NCBI RefSeq assembly: GCF_004122035.1
Contig: NZ_SAXA01000005.1
Location: 62,001 to 126,000, forward strand
DNA: 64,000 nt
DNA from: Ancylomarina salipaludis
GTDB lineage: Bacteria > Bacteroidota > Bacteroidia > Bacteroidales > Marinifilaceae
Direction of reading: 5' to 3'
Shown one piece after another: positions 52,693 to 61,659 of this stretch (position 1 is the first letter of the stretch; the number at the start of each line of letters is the position of its first letter). Under the pieces are notes generated by a model. That model was not told where the DNA came from and ran no database searches. It was given only the letters and a program-made list of their open reading frames with translations. The translations under genes were made by a program, and so were the position numbers.

Positions 52693-53688
52693 ATGAAATA
52701 TTATCAAAATATATTAGAGACCATAGGTGATACGCCTTTGGTGAAATTGAATCAAATCAACAGGGATTATGCGCCGCTTTTACTCAGCAAGATGGAAAGT
52801 TTTAATCCCGGAGGCAGCAGTAAAGATCGGGTTGCTGTTGCGATGCTGGATGAGGCTGAAAAAAAGGGATTTTTAAAAGCGGGCGGAACTATTATTGAAC
52901 CGACTTCCGGCAATACAGGCTTGGGCTTGGCTCAGGTCGGTATTCTGAGGGGCTACAAATTGATCTTTACCATGCCCGATAAGATGAGTCAGGAAAAGGA
53001 GAATTTGCTCACCGCATATGGTGCGACAGTTATTCGTACCCCAACAGCTGTGGAGCCTGACGATCCTCGTAGCTATTATAAAGTGGCTGAACGATTACTC
53101 GAAGAGATCCCAAATTCCTTTTCACCCAATCAGTATTTTAATAAGAATAATCCCAGGGCACACTACGAAAGTACCGGGCCTGAAATCTGGAGAGATACGG
53201 CGGGAAAGATCACCCATTTTGTGGCAGGTATTGGTACCGGTGGAACCATTTCGGGGGTTGGTAAATATTTGAAGGAACAAAATCCCAATATCAAGGTGAT
53301 TGGTGTGGATACGGAAGGCTCAATCTATAAACATGAGTTCTACAAAACTCAGGGGCCTATTCATTCCTATTTGATTGAGGGAATTGGAGAAGACTTTATC
53401 CCGGATACGGTTGATTTTTCTGTTATCGATGAGATTATTACAGTTAGCGATAAGGATGCGTTTGCTACAGCCAGAGAATTAGTGCTTAAGGATGCCATTT
53501 TTGCTGGTTCGTCAGCAGGAGCAGCTGTAAAGGGAGCTTTACAAGTAGCTGCTCAGCTTCATGAAGATGATGTGGTGGTAGTCCTTTTGCCCGATTCGGG
53601 TAAATCCTACTTAAGCAGCCTTTATAATGATCAGTGGATGCGGGAAAAAGGTTTGCTGGAAGAGAAAAAATTAGAAACAATTCAATAA
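52693..53688 (+). CDS. cystathionine beta-synthase-like PLP enzyme
   Basis: The 331-residue fold type II PLP enzyme of the cysteine synthase / cystathionine beta-synthase family shows the PLP lysine in NPGGSSKDR near residue 41, EPTSGNTGLG, GIGTGGTISG, and EGIGEDFIPD, typical of CBS rather than CysK. It lacks C-terminal CBS tandem domains. It probably joins homocysteine and serine to cystathionine. The start is the ATG at 52693; longer frames begin with TTG and have no family support. It is the first gene of an operon with cystathionine gamma-lyase/synthase and LuxS. Confidence 0.88.
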   Translation: MKYYQNILETIGDTPLVKLNQINRDYAPLLLSKMESFNPGGSSKDRVAVAMLDEAEKKGFLKAGGTIIEPTSGNTGLGLAQVGILRGYKLIFTMPDKMSQEKENLLTAYGATVIRTPTAVEPDDPRSYYKVAERLLEEIPNSFSPNQYFNKNNPRAHYESTGPEIWRDTAGKITHFVAGIGTGGTISGVGKYLKEQNPNIKVIGVDTEGSIYKHEFYKTQGPIHSYLIEGIGEDFIPDTVDFSVIDEIITVSDKDAFATARELVLKDAIFAGSSAGAAVKGALQVAAQLHEDDVVVVLLPDSGKSYLSSLYNDQWMREKGLLEEKKLETIQ

Positions 53689-53714
53689 ATAAAACAGATT
53701 TAAAACAATAAGAT

Positions 53715-54872
53715 ATGCAATTTACTACTAAAGGAATTCACATAGGCGAGAAGCCAAATTTTCAAGAAGGAGCTACAGGTGATGTTATTGTTCCCCTGCA
53801 TTTGTCGACCACATTTGCCCGTCAAGAGGTTGAAGTTCCCACAGCGGGATACGAATACTCCAGATCGTTGAATCCAACCCGAAAGGCTTTGGAGAGCAAG
53901 TTGGCGGCTATAGAAAAAGCTCGTTATGGTCTGGCTTTTTCATCAGGTTTGGGAGCAGAGACTACTGTCTTGTTAGCTCTGTTAAAGTCGGGTGATCATG
54001 TCATTACTACTGATGATTTGTATGGTGGAACCCAAAGACTTTTTAGAAAAGTTTTCACGGCCAATTACGGTATCGAATTTAGTTTTGTTGACAGTGCAAA
54101 TCCAGCACGAGTTGAAGATGCGATTCGTAAAGAAACGAAGATGATTTGGATTGAAACACCAACCAATCCGATGTTGAAGTTGACCGATATTGCTCGAATC
54201 GCCTTGATTGCTAAAGAGAACAATTTGATTTTGGTGGTGGATAATACCTTTATGAGTCCATATTTTCAGAATCCATTGGAGTTGGGGGCCGATATTGTTT
54301 TGCACTCAACCTCAAAATACATCAATGGTCACAGCGATTCAATTGGAGGTGCTGTGATGGTCAGTCGTGACGACTTGTATGAGAAGCTTCAATTTATGCA
54401 AAATTCTGCTGGAGCGATGATGTCACCCTTTGATAGCTATTTGGTGCTTCGAGGGATAAAGACCTTGAGTCTTAGAATGCGTCAGCATGAGGAAAATGCC
54501 ATTGAGATTGCTAAGTTTTTGAGTGACCATCCAAAGGTGAAAAAGGTGATTTATCCGGGACTTGAGTCTCACCCTCAGCATGAACTGGCTAAGGAACAAA
54601 TGCGAGGATTTGGTGGGATGATGGCTATCGAATTGGAAGGAGAGTTAGAAGATGCCAAGCGCTTTTTATCTAATCTCAAGTATTTTGCCCTGGCAGAAAG
54701 CTTAGGTGGGGTTGAGTCTCTTATTGAATTACCGGCCCTAATGACCCATGGTTCAGTACCTGTGGATGATCGCAAGAAGTTGGGGATTACCGATACCCTA
54801 ATCAGAGTTTCGGTGGGGATAGAAGAAACCGAAGATTTAATTGAAGATTTGGTTCAGGCATTAAATTTTTAA
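53715..54872 (+). CDS. cystathionine gamma-lyase/synthase family PLP enzyme
   Basis: The 385-residue fold type I PLP enzyme of the Cys/Met metabolism family has YEYSRSLNPTRKALE, VDNTFMSPYFQNPLELGADIV, and the PLP lysine in HSTSKYINGHSDSIGG near residue 198. GGVESLIELPALMTHGS near the C-terminus supports gamma-lyase/synthase function. With the gene before it, 26 bases away, it gives reverse transsulfuration: homocysteine to cystathionine to cysteine. Lyase versus synthase cannot be settled from sequence alone. Confidence 0.88.
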   Translation: MQFTTKGIHIGEKPNFQEGATGDVIVPLHLSTTFARQEVEVPTAGYEYSRSLNPTRKALESKLAAIEKARYGLAFSSGLGAETTVLLALLKSGDHVITTDDLYGGTQRLFRKVFTANYGIEFSFVDSANPARVEDAIRKETKMIWIETPTNPMLKLTDIARIALIAKENNLILVVDNTFMSPYFQNPLELGADIVLHSTSKYINGHSDSIGGAVMVSRDDLYEKLQFMQNSAGAMMSPFDSYLVLRGIKTLSLRMRQHEENAIEIAKFLSDHPKVKKVIYPGLESHPQHELAKEQMRGFGGMMAIELEGELEDAKRFLSNLKYFALAESLGGVESLIELPALMTHGSVPVDDRKKLGITDTLIRVSVGIEETEDLIEDLVQALNF

Positions 54873-54891
54873 GCATTAAAGAATTGTGAAA

Positions 54892-55626
54892 ATGAAAACT
54901 CAAAACTTTTTTTTAGATCGCCCTGAAGTTCGTGATTATCAGTTGCAGGGCAATCAGATCCGTTTAGATTTACATCCCAATGTGTTTCCGCCTTCCGATT
55001 TTGTGGTGCCTTTTGCTCAGAATATCCGGATTAAAGCGGGTGATCGGGTGGCTGATATTGGAACGGGAAGTGGCATACTCGCTGTGATGGCAGCACAACT
55101 GGGTGCTGAGGTTTGGGCGACGGATACCAGTGAAATATCGGTTAATAATGCGAAAGAAAATGCTCGAAAAAACAAGGTTCAGATTCAGGCTTTTGCGGGT
55201 AGTTTTTTTGGTCCTTTGCAAGGTCAATTCGATGTGATTATTGCCAATCTTCCTCAGGAAATTTTGCCTGAGGATTATCGACTCAATTTGGGTGAAGATT
55301 TGGCCCAAACGATCAATGGTGGCAAACTAGGTAATGAGATTTTAATCCAATTTTTGAAAATCGCTCCACAGTTTATGCATGCTGATAGTCGTTTGTATAT
55401 TAATGTGGGAAGCTTGTCTGATTACAAGAGTACCTTTAAGCTGATTGGTCAGAATTATAATGCTCGTATGATTAATACTTATGCTTTACCCAATAAAGCT
55501 TTTGTAGAAAAGAATATTGAATTCTATAAGCAGTTGAATGAAGCAGGGAAAATTCACATTTTTCGGGAAGATGGGATTTGGAAGGCTATGGTTTATCCTT
55601 TTGAATTGAAGTTGAAAAGTGCTTAG
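54892..55626 (+). CDS. class I SAM-dependent methyltransferase
   Basis: The protein has about 244 residues (start ATG 54892). The SAM-binding motif I DIGTGSGILAVMAAQLGAEVWATDTSE lies near 57-83, NAKENARKN follows, and FDVIIANLPQ near 110-119 is the N-L-P-Q variant of the (N/D)PPY substrate motif. This suits modification of an amide or amine, perhaps as in small HemK-like or ribosomal methyltransferases; the target is unknown. It lies between cystathionine gamma-lyase/synthase and luxS on the same strand, hence in the same operon. Confidence 0.82.
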   Translation: MKTQNFFLDRPEVRDYQLQGNQIRLDLHPNVFPPSDFVVPFAQNIRIKAGDRVADIGTGSGILAVMAAQLGAEVWATDTSEISVNNAKENARKNKVQIQAFAGSFFGPLQGQFDVIIANLPQEILPEDYRLNLGEDLAQTINGGKLGNEILIQFLKIAPQFMHADSRLYINVGSLSDYKSTFKLIGQNYNARMINTYALPNKAFVEKNIEFYKQLNEAGKIHIFREDGIWKAMVYPFELKLKSA

Positions 55627-55690
55627 AGTATAGATAAAGTTCGAGCAGAGAGACAAGATTAGAAAATAATAAGTTAATGAAAGAAGTAAG

Positions 55691-56170
55691 ATGAAACAGA
55701 TAGATAGTTTTAATGTAGATCACGACAGATTGAATCCTGGTATTTATGTGTCGCGGAAAGATCAGATTGGGGAAGAAACTCTAACCAGTTTTGATATTCG
55801 TTTGAAATTGGCAAATCGTGAACCTGCTATGGATATTCAGGCCATGCACACCATGGAGCATTTGGGAGCAACTTTTTTACGCAATAGTGAGGTTTGGGGC
55901 AGCCGAACAGTCTATTTTGGACCGATGGGCTGTCGTACGGGATTCTATGTTATTCTACATGGGGATTACAAATCAGAAGATATTGTTGATCTGACCAAAG
56001 ACTTATTTTTGTTTATGGCCAATTTTAAAGGTGAAATACCGGGCTCGAAACGTATTGAGTGTGGCTATAGTTTGAGTCACGATTTACCCATGGCCAATTG
56101 GGAGTCGCAACGCTTCTATGATCAGGTGCTTACAAACTTAGGTTATGAGAATTTGAATTATCCGATTTAG
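55691..56170 (+). CDS. luxS: S-ribosylhomocysteine lyase
   Basis: The 159-residue LuxS cleaves S-ribosylhomocysteine to homocysteine and the AI-2 precursor. The metal site HTMEH near residues 55-59 and the catalytic Cys in GPMGCRTGFY near 78 are present, and FNVDHDRLNPGIYVSRKD opens the protein. It closes the operon: its homocysteine product feeds cystathionine beta-synthase and gamma-lyase to give cysteine. The companion Pfs/MTAN nucleosidase that makes S-ribosylhomocysteine is not in the window. Confidence 0.95.
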   Translation: MKQIDSFNVDHDRLNPGIYVSRKDQIGEETLTSFDIRLKLANREPAMDIQAMHTMEHLGATFLRNSEVWGSRTVYFGPMGCRTGFYVILHGDYKSEDIVDLTKDLFLFMANFKGEIPGSKRIECGYSLSHDLPMANWESQRFYDQVLTNLGYENLNYPI

Positions 56171-56193
56171 TGTTAGATTTTTATGTGTTGATA

Positions 56194-56226
56194 CATCCTC
56201 CTTGTTCTTTTAGCAGGGAGGATTTT
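56194..56226 (+). terminator. terminator of the cysteine/luxS operon
   Basis: ATCCTCC (56195-56201) pairs with GGAGGAT (56217-56223), followed by T. Confidence 0.7.
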
Positions 56227-56394
56227 AATTATAGATTAACTTGATGATGCCTTAAAAATTTATGAAAGCTTTTGTTTGCAAAAGTAGGAATCATTGCAGA
56301 CCTTTGGGTGTTCTTTTATTAAGGGTTGTGTGGGAATTTTATTGAGAACTATTCCATGAGAATATACAGCTCTAATCCATAGGTTTAAAATTAG

Positions 56395-57174
56395 ATGAGC
56401 GAGATTATAATTAAAACTGCAGAGCAAATTGAGGGCATTAGAAAGAGTTCTCAGTTGGCTGGAAATACACTGAAATTTATTAGCGATTATGTGAAAGAGG
56501 GCGTTAATACGCTTTATCTTGACAATTTAATCGAAGAATATATGCGCGATAATGGGGCTATTCCGGCAACATTAGGATATAATGGTTACCCAAAATCAAG
56601 TTGTATCTCTTTAAATGAGGTGATTTGTCATGGTATTCCAAGTGAGAAAACTATTTTGAGAGAAGGTGATATTTTGAATGTTGATGTCACTACAATTCTT
56701 GATGGCTACTATGGTGACACTAGTACCATGTTTACCATTGGCGAAATATCAGATCAGGCAGCAAAATTGGTTGAGGATACAGAGCATGCTTTGTATTTAG
56801 GTATTGAGCAGGTGAAGCCTGATAACTATTTTGGGAACATAGGTTTTGCAATTGGTCGTTTTGCCAAGGCAAAAAAATACGGTGTTGTTTATGAGTTTTG
56901 TGGGCATGGTATTGGGATGGATTTTCATGAGGAGCCACAGGTTGAGCATATTGCGCAACGCAATTCGGGTGACATTATGAAACCAGGTATGATTTTCACC
57001 ATCGAACCCATGATTAATATAGGTAAGGCACGTGCTGTTATCGATAAGAAAGATGGCTGGACTGCTCGTACCATAGATAATAAATTATCTGCTCAGTTTG
57101 AACATACAATTTTGGTGACAAAAGAGGGGTACGAGATTTTAACCGATGTGGGAGAGTACGATATCTTTAAATAG
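56395..57174 (+). CDS. map: type I methionine aminopeptidase
   Basis: The 259-residue dinuclear metal enzyme removes N-terminal methionine from new proteins. It shows SLNEVICHGIPSE, the ligand aspartates in NVDVTTILDGYYGDTS, the histidine in FCGHGIGMDFHEEPQ, and glutamates in FTIEPMIN and SAQFEHTILVT. The length is typical. It precedes ispD on the same strand by 86 bases. Confidence 0.95.
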   Translation: MSEIIIKTAEQIEGIRKSSQLAGNTLKFISDYVKEGVNTLYLDNLIEEYMRDNGAIPATLGYNGYPKSSCISLNEVICHGIPSEKTILREGDILNVDVTTILDGYYGDTSTMFTIGEISDQAAKLVEDTEHALYLGIEQVKPDNYFGNIGFAIGRFAKAKKYGVVYEFCGHGIGMDFHEEPQVEHIAQRNSGDIMKPGMIFTIEPMINIGKARAVIDKKDGWTARTIDNKLSAQFEHTILVTKEGYEILTDVGEYDIFK

Positions 57175-57260
57175 ATTTTTCTAGAGAAAATATTTAAGGG
57201 TGCAGACTAAATTAAAATTCAACCTTTCAGACCTTTTGACTTTTCAGACTTTATATTGAT

Positions 57261-57950
57261 ATGAAAAATGTAGCTGTTATTCTTGCGGGTGGTACAGGAA
57301 AGCGTATGGGGGCTTATTTGCCTAAGCAATTTCTGAAGATTGCCGGTAAATCGATTATTGAGCATAGCATGGCTATTTTTGAGAAGCATGCTGGTATTTC
57401 TGAAATTTGTGTGGTGATTCATTCGAATTTTGTTGCCGATGTTGAGAGTATTGTGCGTGAAGCTGGTTTTAAAAAGGTGACTAAAATTCTATGCGGAGGT
57501 AAGGAGAGAAGTGATTCCAGTTTGGCAGCTATTGCAGCCTATGAGAATGAGAAAAATGTGAATTTAATTTTTCACGATGCTGTTCGTCCTTTTGTGAGTC
57601 AGAGAATTATTGACGATGTATTGACCAGTTTGGCTGAAGGAAAATCAGTGGCTGTGGCTATTCCAAGTACGGATACAATCTTCAAACTGAATAATGTGAA
57701 ATGTATAGAATCCGTTCCGCCGCGTGATTTTCTTTATAGGGCTCAGACCCCACAGGCATTCTCGTACGAGATTATAAAGAAAGCCTACGATTTGGCATTG
57801 AAGGATCCAGATTTTAAAGCCAGCGACGATTGTGGTGTGGTTTTAAATTATTTGCCTAATGAGGCTATTCATATTGTTGAAGGCGATGAGAAGAATATCA
57901 AAATTACTTTTGAGCAGGATTTAGCCACAGGAAAAGATTTGTTGATTTAG
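57261..57950 (+). CDS. ispD: 2-C-methyl-D-erythritol 4-phosphate cytidylyltransferase
   Basis: The 229-residue protein catalyses the third step of the MEP isoprenoid pathway, making CDP-methylerythritol from CTP. LAGGTGKRMGAYLPKQFL gives the nucleotide loop; HDAVRPFVS, AIPSTDTIF, PQAFSYEII and ASDDCGVV are all typical. The start MKNVAVILAGGTG is unambiguous. It is followed by a bidirectional terminator. Confidence 0.94.
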   Translation: MKNVAVILAGGTGKRMGAYLPKQFLKIAGKSIIEHSMAIFEKHAGISEICVVIHSNFVADVESIVREAGFKKVTKILCGGKERSDSSLAAIAAYENEKNVNLIFHDAVRPFVSQRIIDDVLTSLAEGKSVAVAIPSTDTIFKLNNVKCIESVPPRDFLYRAQTPQAFSYEIIKKAYDLALKDPDFKASDDCGVVLNYLPNEAIHIVEGDEKNIKITFEQDLATGKDLLI

Positions 57951-57964
57951 ACAACTCGATATAA

Positions 57965-58003
57965 AAATGCCCCTCAAGAATGAAGATTTTGAGGGGCATT
58001 TTG
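57965..58003. terminator. bidirectional terminator
   Basis: AAATGCCCCTCAA (57965-57977) and TTGAGGGGCATTT (57989-58001) pair perfectly between convergent ispD and DUF4301 genes. Confidence 0.88.
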
Positions 58004-58022
58004 TATTATGTTTTTTCCTGAT

Positions 58023-59579
58023 TTAGTTTCTGTGTTCAACACGAAGTAAGTCGAAAATTGTTTTTACAGGATTAAATGTAATGCTTGGAACCTCTACAAA
58101 TATAGTGTTCCAGTCTGCCATTGCACCATTCCAAAGGCCAGGAAGTTCCATGGCTTTTAATGGGGTGCCATTATGCGATTTCTTAGAAATAAATCCCGTT
58201 TCAGGATCAACAAATTGGGTTAGGTCAAACTGTTTTCCTTTGTAATCTTTAACACCACATACCAAATCAACGGGGTTGAAATGTGTTGAGGCACCCATAA
58301 TTTTAGCTTGTTTTTTATCTTCCAGATCAATTTGCGAACTTTCGATAATTTGTAATGATGATGAGTTGTCAGCATTTCTCACCCAGAAAGGTCCGCCACC
58401 AGGTTCACCTTCGTTCACAACCATACCACAAACACGAATAGGTCTGTTAAATTTCGCAAGCAGGTAAGCTCTTAGTTTGGTTAAGTTGTCTGTTTTAAGC
58501 GATTTTGGTGTTTTTATACATAGCTGGTTGACTGAAAAGTTTAGCATTTCCAAAAGTCTCTCTGAAGTCAGTTCGATTTTTGGATTATCGAGTTCCTTTA
58601 AGTACTCAAATATTTGCTTCTGATATTTTAATAAAACACCAGCCAGTGCTTCCTTGTATTGGTAGGTTGTCTCTTTAAGTCTGTCAGGAACAACATTGTC
58701 GATATTCTTAATGAAAACCAAATCTGCTTTAAGCTCATTTAGATTTTCGATAAGCGCACCGTGTCCACCTGGTCGGAATAATAAGCTGTCATCAACATCC
58801 TTGAAAGGTTTATTTTCCATATCCACAGCTATGGTGTCGGTAGAGGCTTTTTGATATGAAAATGTCACCTTGAGTTTGCCATCGTACTTTTTCTCGAAAG
58901 CAGATCTTGATTTCTTTAGCTTTCTGGCAAAGAGTTTTTTGTGCTCCTCAGAAATGGTTAGATGGAGCTGAGCAGTGCCTTTATAATTTTTTGCGTAATG
59001 CAAAGCTTCAGCCCAATGCTCTTCGAAAGCTGTTCGGGAATAGTCCTGATATTTATGAAATCTTAATAAGCCTTTGGGTTTGTTGCTATAATTCAAACCA
59101 TTGGCGTTAAGTAAGGTGTTTAGTATTTCTTTGAAGTTATTTTTTTCAAGTAACTTTTCGATGTCCAGATTTTTCTTCTGCAAGGCTGCTCTTAAATCAA
59201 CAAAGAAGGCAAAATCCTGGATGTTTTCGAAAAATTTAAACATGCCTTCAGGCGATTTATCTTTCATATAATCCAGATAATCTTCTTCAGTTTCGTGGTA
59301 GTTGTTTAAGAAATCATAGAGTTTTTGAAACATTCTACTCGCTGCACCTGATGCAGGGACAAATTTGATGACAGAAAGTTTTTTGGGACGATTGATGTAT
59401 TGATCTCTTAGAACTTTCAATTCTTCATCATCAATTTTCATTATTCCATCCGAAATGATGGCTGGGCTAACTAGCTTTACTTTAGGAAAACCTGTTTCGA
59501 AGTGTTTCAATTGTTCTTCGATTTTGGCTTTGTCCATACCTCGTTTTTTTATGAGGCTTAGGTCTTTTTTTGAGAACAT
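58023..59579 (-). CDS. DUF4301 family protein
   Basis: About 518 residues from the ATG at 59577-59579 (MFSKKDLSLIKKRGMDKAKIEEQLKHF), which fits the family better than the longer frame to 59612. It is a large cytoplasmic protein characteristic of Bacteroidota (DUF4301) with FVPASGAASRMFQKL, LFRPGGHGALIENLNEL, and GEPGGGPFWV. The fold resembles sugar nucleotidyltransferases, so a nucleotide-sugar role is possible. No operon partners are visible. Confidence 0.88.
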   Translation of the reverse strand: MFSKKDLSLIKKRGMDKAKIEEQLKHFETGFPKVKLVSPAIISDGIMKIDDEELKVLRDQYINRPKKLSVIKFVPASGAASRMFQKLYDFLNNYHETEEDYLDYMKDKSPEGMFKFFENIQDFAFFVDLRAALQKKNLDIEKLLEKNNFKEILNTLLNANGLNYSNKPKGLLRFHKYQDYSRTAFEEHWAEALHYAKNYKGTAQLHLTISEEHKKLFARKLKKSRSAFEKKYDGKLKVTFSYQKASTDTIAVDMENKPFKDVDDSLLFRPGGHGALIENLNELKADLVFIKNIDNVVPDRLKETTYQYKEALAGVLLKYQKQIFEYLKELDNPKIELTSERLLEMLNFSVNQLCIKTPKSLKTDNLTKLRAYLLAKFNRPIRVCGMVVNEGEPGGGPFWVRNADNSSSLQIIESSQIDLEDKKQAKIMGASTHFNPVDLVCGVKDYKGKQFDLTQFVDPETGFISKKSHNGTPLKAMELPGLWNGAMADWNTIFVEVPSITFNPVKTIFDLLRVEHRN

Positions 59580-59822
59580 GGTTTTGCTTTTTGTAAATTG
59601 TCGAAGGAGCAATATAAAAAAATGTTTTCAATATGAATTCGATTTCCTCTAATATTTTGATAAGTCATTAATAGGTTATTTCTTAAATATCAATAATACA
59701 ATGATTTAAGTCAGTGAAAAAAGTAAATGATTTATATCTCTAAAAATGAAGGGGCTAATGCCGTTTGAACTGATATAAATGCGACTGAAACGCTTGAGCA
59801 TTGCAGAATGCTTATAAGTTTG

Positions 59823-59830
59823 TACTTTTG
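59823..59830 (+). promoter_or_regulatory. -7 element of the YhcC-type gene
   Basis: TACTTTTG fits TAnnTTTG and lies 19 bases before the ATG at 59850. This excludes the upstream ATG at 59808 as the start. Confidence 0.65.
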
Positions 59831-59849
59831 CGGCAAAGCAAAAATAAAT

Positions 59850-60800
59850 ATGCAAACAGAGATATACCCTTGGGGGCACAATAAACGTTACAACGATTTT
59901 CCTGGATTTTTTAAAAGAAAGTTTTCTGAACGTATTCAAAAAGTGACTATTGACGCTGGTTTTACTTGTCCAAATAGAGATGGGAGTAAGGGAACCGGAG
60001 GGTGTACCTATTGCAACAATAAAAGTTTTAATCCAGCTTATTGTTCCCCAAAAGAATCAGTGACAGAACAGATTGAGAAGGGGATTCAGTTTTTTGCAAG
60101 TAAATACAAAACCCAAAAATATTTGGCCTATTTTCAAGCTTTTTCAAACACCTACGGGGAACTCGAACTTTTAAAAAGTTTGTATGAAGAAGCTCTTTCT
60201 CACGAAAAAGTAATTGGGTTGGTGATTGGCACTCGCCCGGATTGCATTTCAAAGCCTTTACTGGATTATCTGGAGATTTTGGCTAAGGATTATTATATCG
60301 CAGTTGAATATGGGGTGGAGTCTGCCAACAATATGGCTTTGGAAGCGATTAATCGCGGACACACTTATGAGGAAGCTGAGGCAACAATTCTGGCTACGGC
60401 TAATCGTGGCATTCATATTGGAGCACATTTAGTAAACGGTTTGCCTCATGATACCCCTGAGATGATGTTGGAACATGCTATTCGCTTATCGAATTTACCG
60501 ATTGAAACGCTTAAATTGCATCAGTTGCAAATTTTGAATCACACAACGATGGCTAAAGAGTATGAAGCAGATCCCAATAGATTCCATTTGTTTGGCATGG
60601 AAGAATATATCGATTTTGTGATTGATGTGATGGAGCGAATGAATCCTGATGTGATGTTGGATCGTTTTGTGAATCAGGCTCCTCCGGGTTGGCTGATTGC
60701 ACCCAAGTGGGGGATTAAGAATTATCAGTTTGTGGCCAAACTTGAAAAACGACTGGAAGAAAGAGAGTCCTGGCAAGGTCGCTTGTACAAAAAATCCTGA
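59850..60800 (+). CDS. TIGR01212/YhcC-type radical SAM protein
   Basis: The 316-residue radical SAM protein has its [4Fe-4S] cysteines in CPNRDGSKGTGGCTYCNN (near residues 34-51). EYGVESANNMALEAINRGHTY and HLVNGLPHDTPEMMLEH follow. YhcC-type proteins act in an unassigned reaction, in some species linked to tRNA or to a sulfur function. The start at the ATG 59850 is supported by the -7 element at 59823. The gene ends inside a terminator-like hairpin (60793-60822). Confidence 0.9.
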   Translation: MQTEIYPWGHNKRYNDFPGFFKRKFSERIQKVTIDAGFTCPNRDGSKGTGGCTYCNNKSFNPAYCSPKESVTEQIEKGIQFFASKYKTQKYLAYFQAFSNTYGELELLKSLYEEALSHEKVIGLVIGTRPDCISKPLLDYLEILAKDYYIAVEYGVESANNMALEAINRGHTYEEAEATILATANRGIHIGAHLVNGLPHDTPEMMLEHAIRLSNLPIETLKLHQLQILNHTTMAKEYEADPNRFHLFGMEEYIDFVIDVMERMNPDVMLDRFVNQAPPGWLIAPKWGIKNYQFVAKLEKRLEERESWQGRLYKKS

Positions 60801-60824
60801 TCGTTAAAATCAGATCAGGATTAA
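60793..60824 (+). terminator. terminator overlapping the YhcC-type stop codon
   Basis: AATCCTGATC (60793-60802) pairs with GATCAGGATT (60813-60822). The stop TGA is at 60798-60800, so the stem includes the last codons. Confidence 0.65.
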
Positions 60825-60844
60825 ACTGTTATATGTGGTTAAAT

Positions 60845-61555
60845 TTACTGGATTGTCTTTAGCATTTGCTCAGCTTTAGGGTGTCCTAGTTTTTTTGCAT
60901 ATTCCAGATTTGCCTTAGCCAGCTTCATATCTTTAATATTGTAGTAGGCCACTCCCCGTGCATAAATAGCTTGTTTAAATTTCGGATCTATTTTGATGGC
61001 CTTACTGTAATTATCTATGGCTTCCTTATATCGTTTTAGACAATCCAGAGCAACAGCCTTGTTGTAGTAAATACCCGAAACATCAAGACCTTCTTTGATG
61101 GCTTTATCGTATTCGGTAATAGCTGCATTAAAATCCCCGATGTAATACAACGAAATACCTTTATAGTGCAGGGCTTGAAGATGATGTGGATTTACTTCCA
61201 GAATTCGATCGTAGTCCTTTATGGCCAATTTGTATTTGCCCATATTTTCATAAACAACCCCCCGATTTAAGATGGCTTCTTCAGAATAGCCCTGAGTCTT
61301 AATAAGGTGATTGAGATCTTGAATAGCCTGAGCATTTTTCGAACTAAATGAATAGGAAATTGAACGATTGAAATAGGCTGGCAGGAAATCTTTATCGATA
61401 CTTAGTATTTCGGAAAAAACTTGATTGGCTGCCTTGTATTTCTTTTGCTCAAATAGGGCCATCCCTTTTTTGTTCAGCTTATCGACTTTCATTTTTGTAC
61501 ACGAAGAAAGGCTCAGAACAAGGATTAGAATAAAGCTTATGGGTTTTAATTTCAT
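60845..61555 (-). CDS. TPR lipoprotein
   Basis: About 236 residues from the ATG at 61553-61555. The signal ends in the lipobox LSLSSC. The rest is about six TPR repeats (for example YKLAIKDYDRILEVNPHHLQAL, then YIGDFNAAITEYDKAI and YKEAIDNYSKAIKIDP). It is anchored to a membrane and likely serves as a scaffold for a protein complex; the partner is unknown. Confidence 0.87.
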   Translation of the reverse strand: MKLKPISFILILVLSLSSCTKMKVDKLNKKGMALFEQKKYKAANQVFSEILSIDKDFLPAYFNRSISYSFSSKNAQAIQDLNHLIKTQGYSEEAILNRGVVYENMGKYKLAIKDYDRILEVNPHHLQALHYKGISLYYIGDFNAAITEYDKAIKEGLDVSGIYYNKAVALDCLKRYKEAIDNYSKAIKIDPKFKQAIYARGVAYYNIKDMKLAKANLEYAKKLGHPKAEQMLKTIQ

Positions 61556-61605
61556 AAAGACGATAGACATAAAGGGAAATTATAAATTTTGATCTAATGT
61601 AAATA

Positions 61606-61638
61606 ATATCGGCAAAACTTAAAAGGTTTTGCCGATAT
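61606..61638 (-). terminator. terminator of the YgiQ-type gene
   Basis: Perfect 13-bp arms, ATATCGGCAAAAC (61606-61618) and GTTTTGCCGATAT (61626-61638), lie 22 bases downstream of the YgiQ-type stop on the minus strand. Confidence 0.8.
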
Positions 61639-61659
61639 ATATTGTAAATTAAGAAGTTT

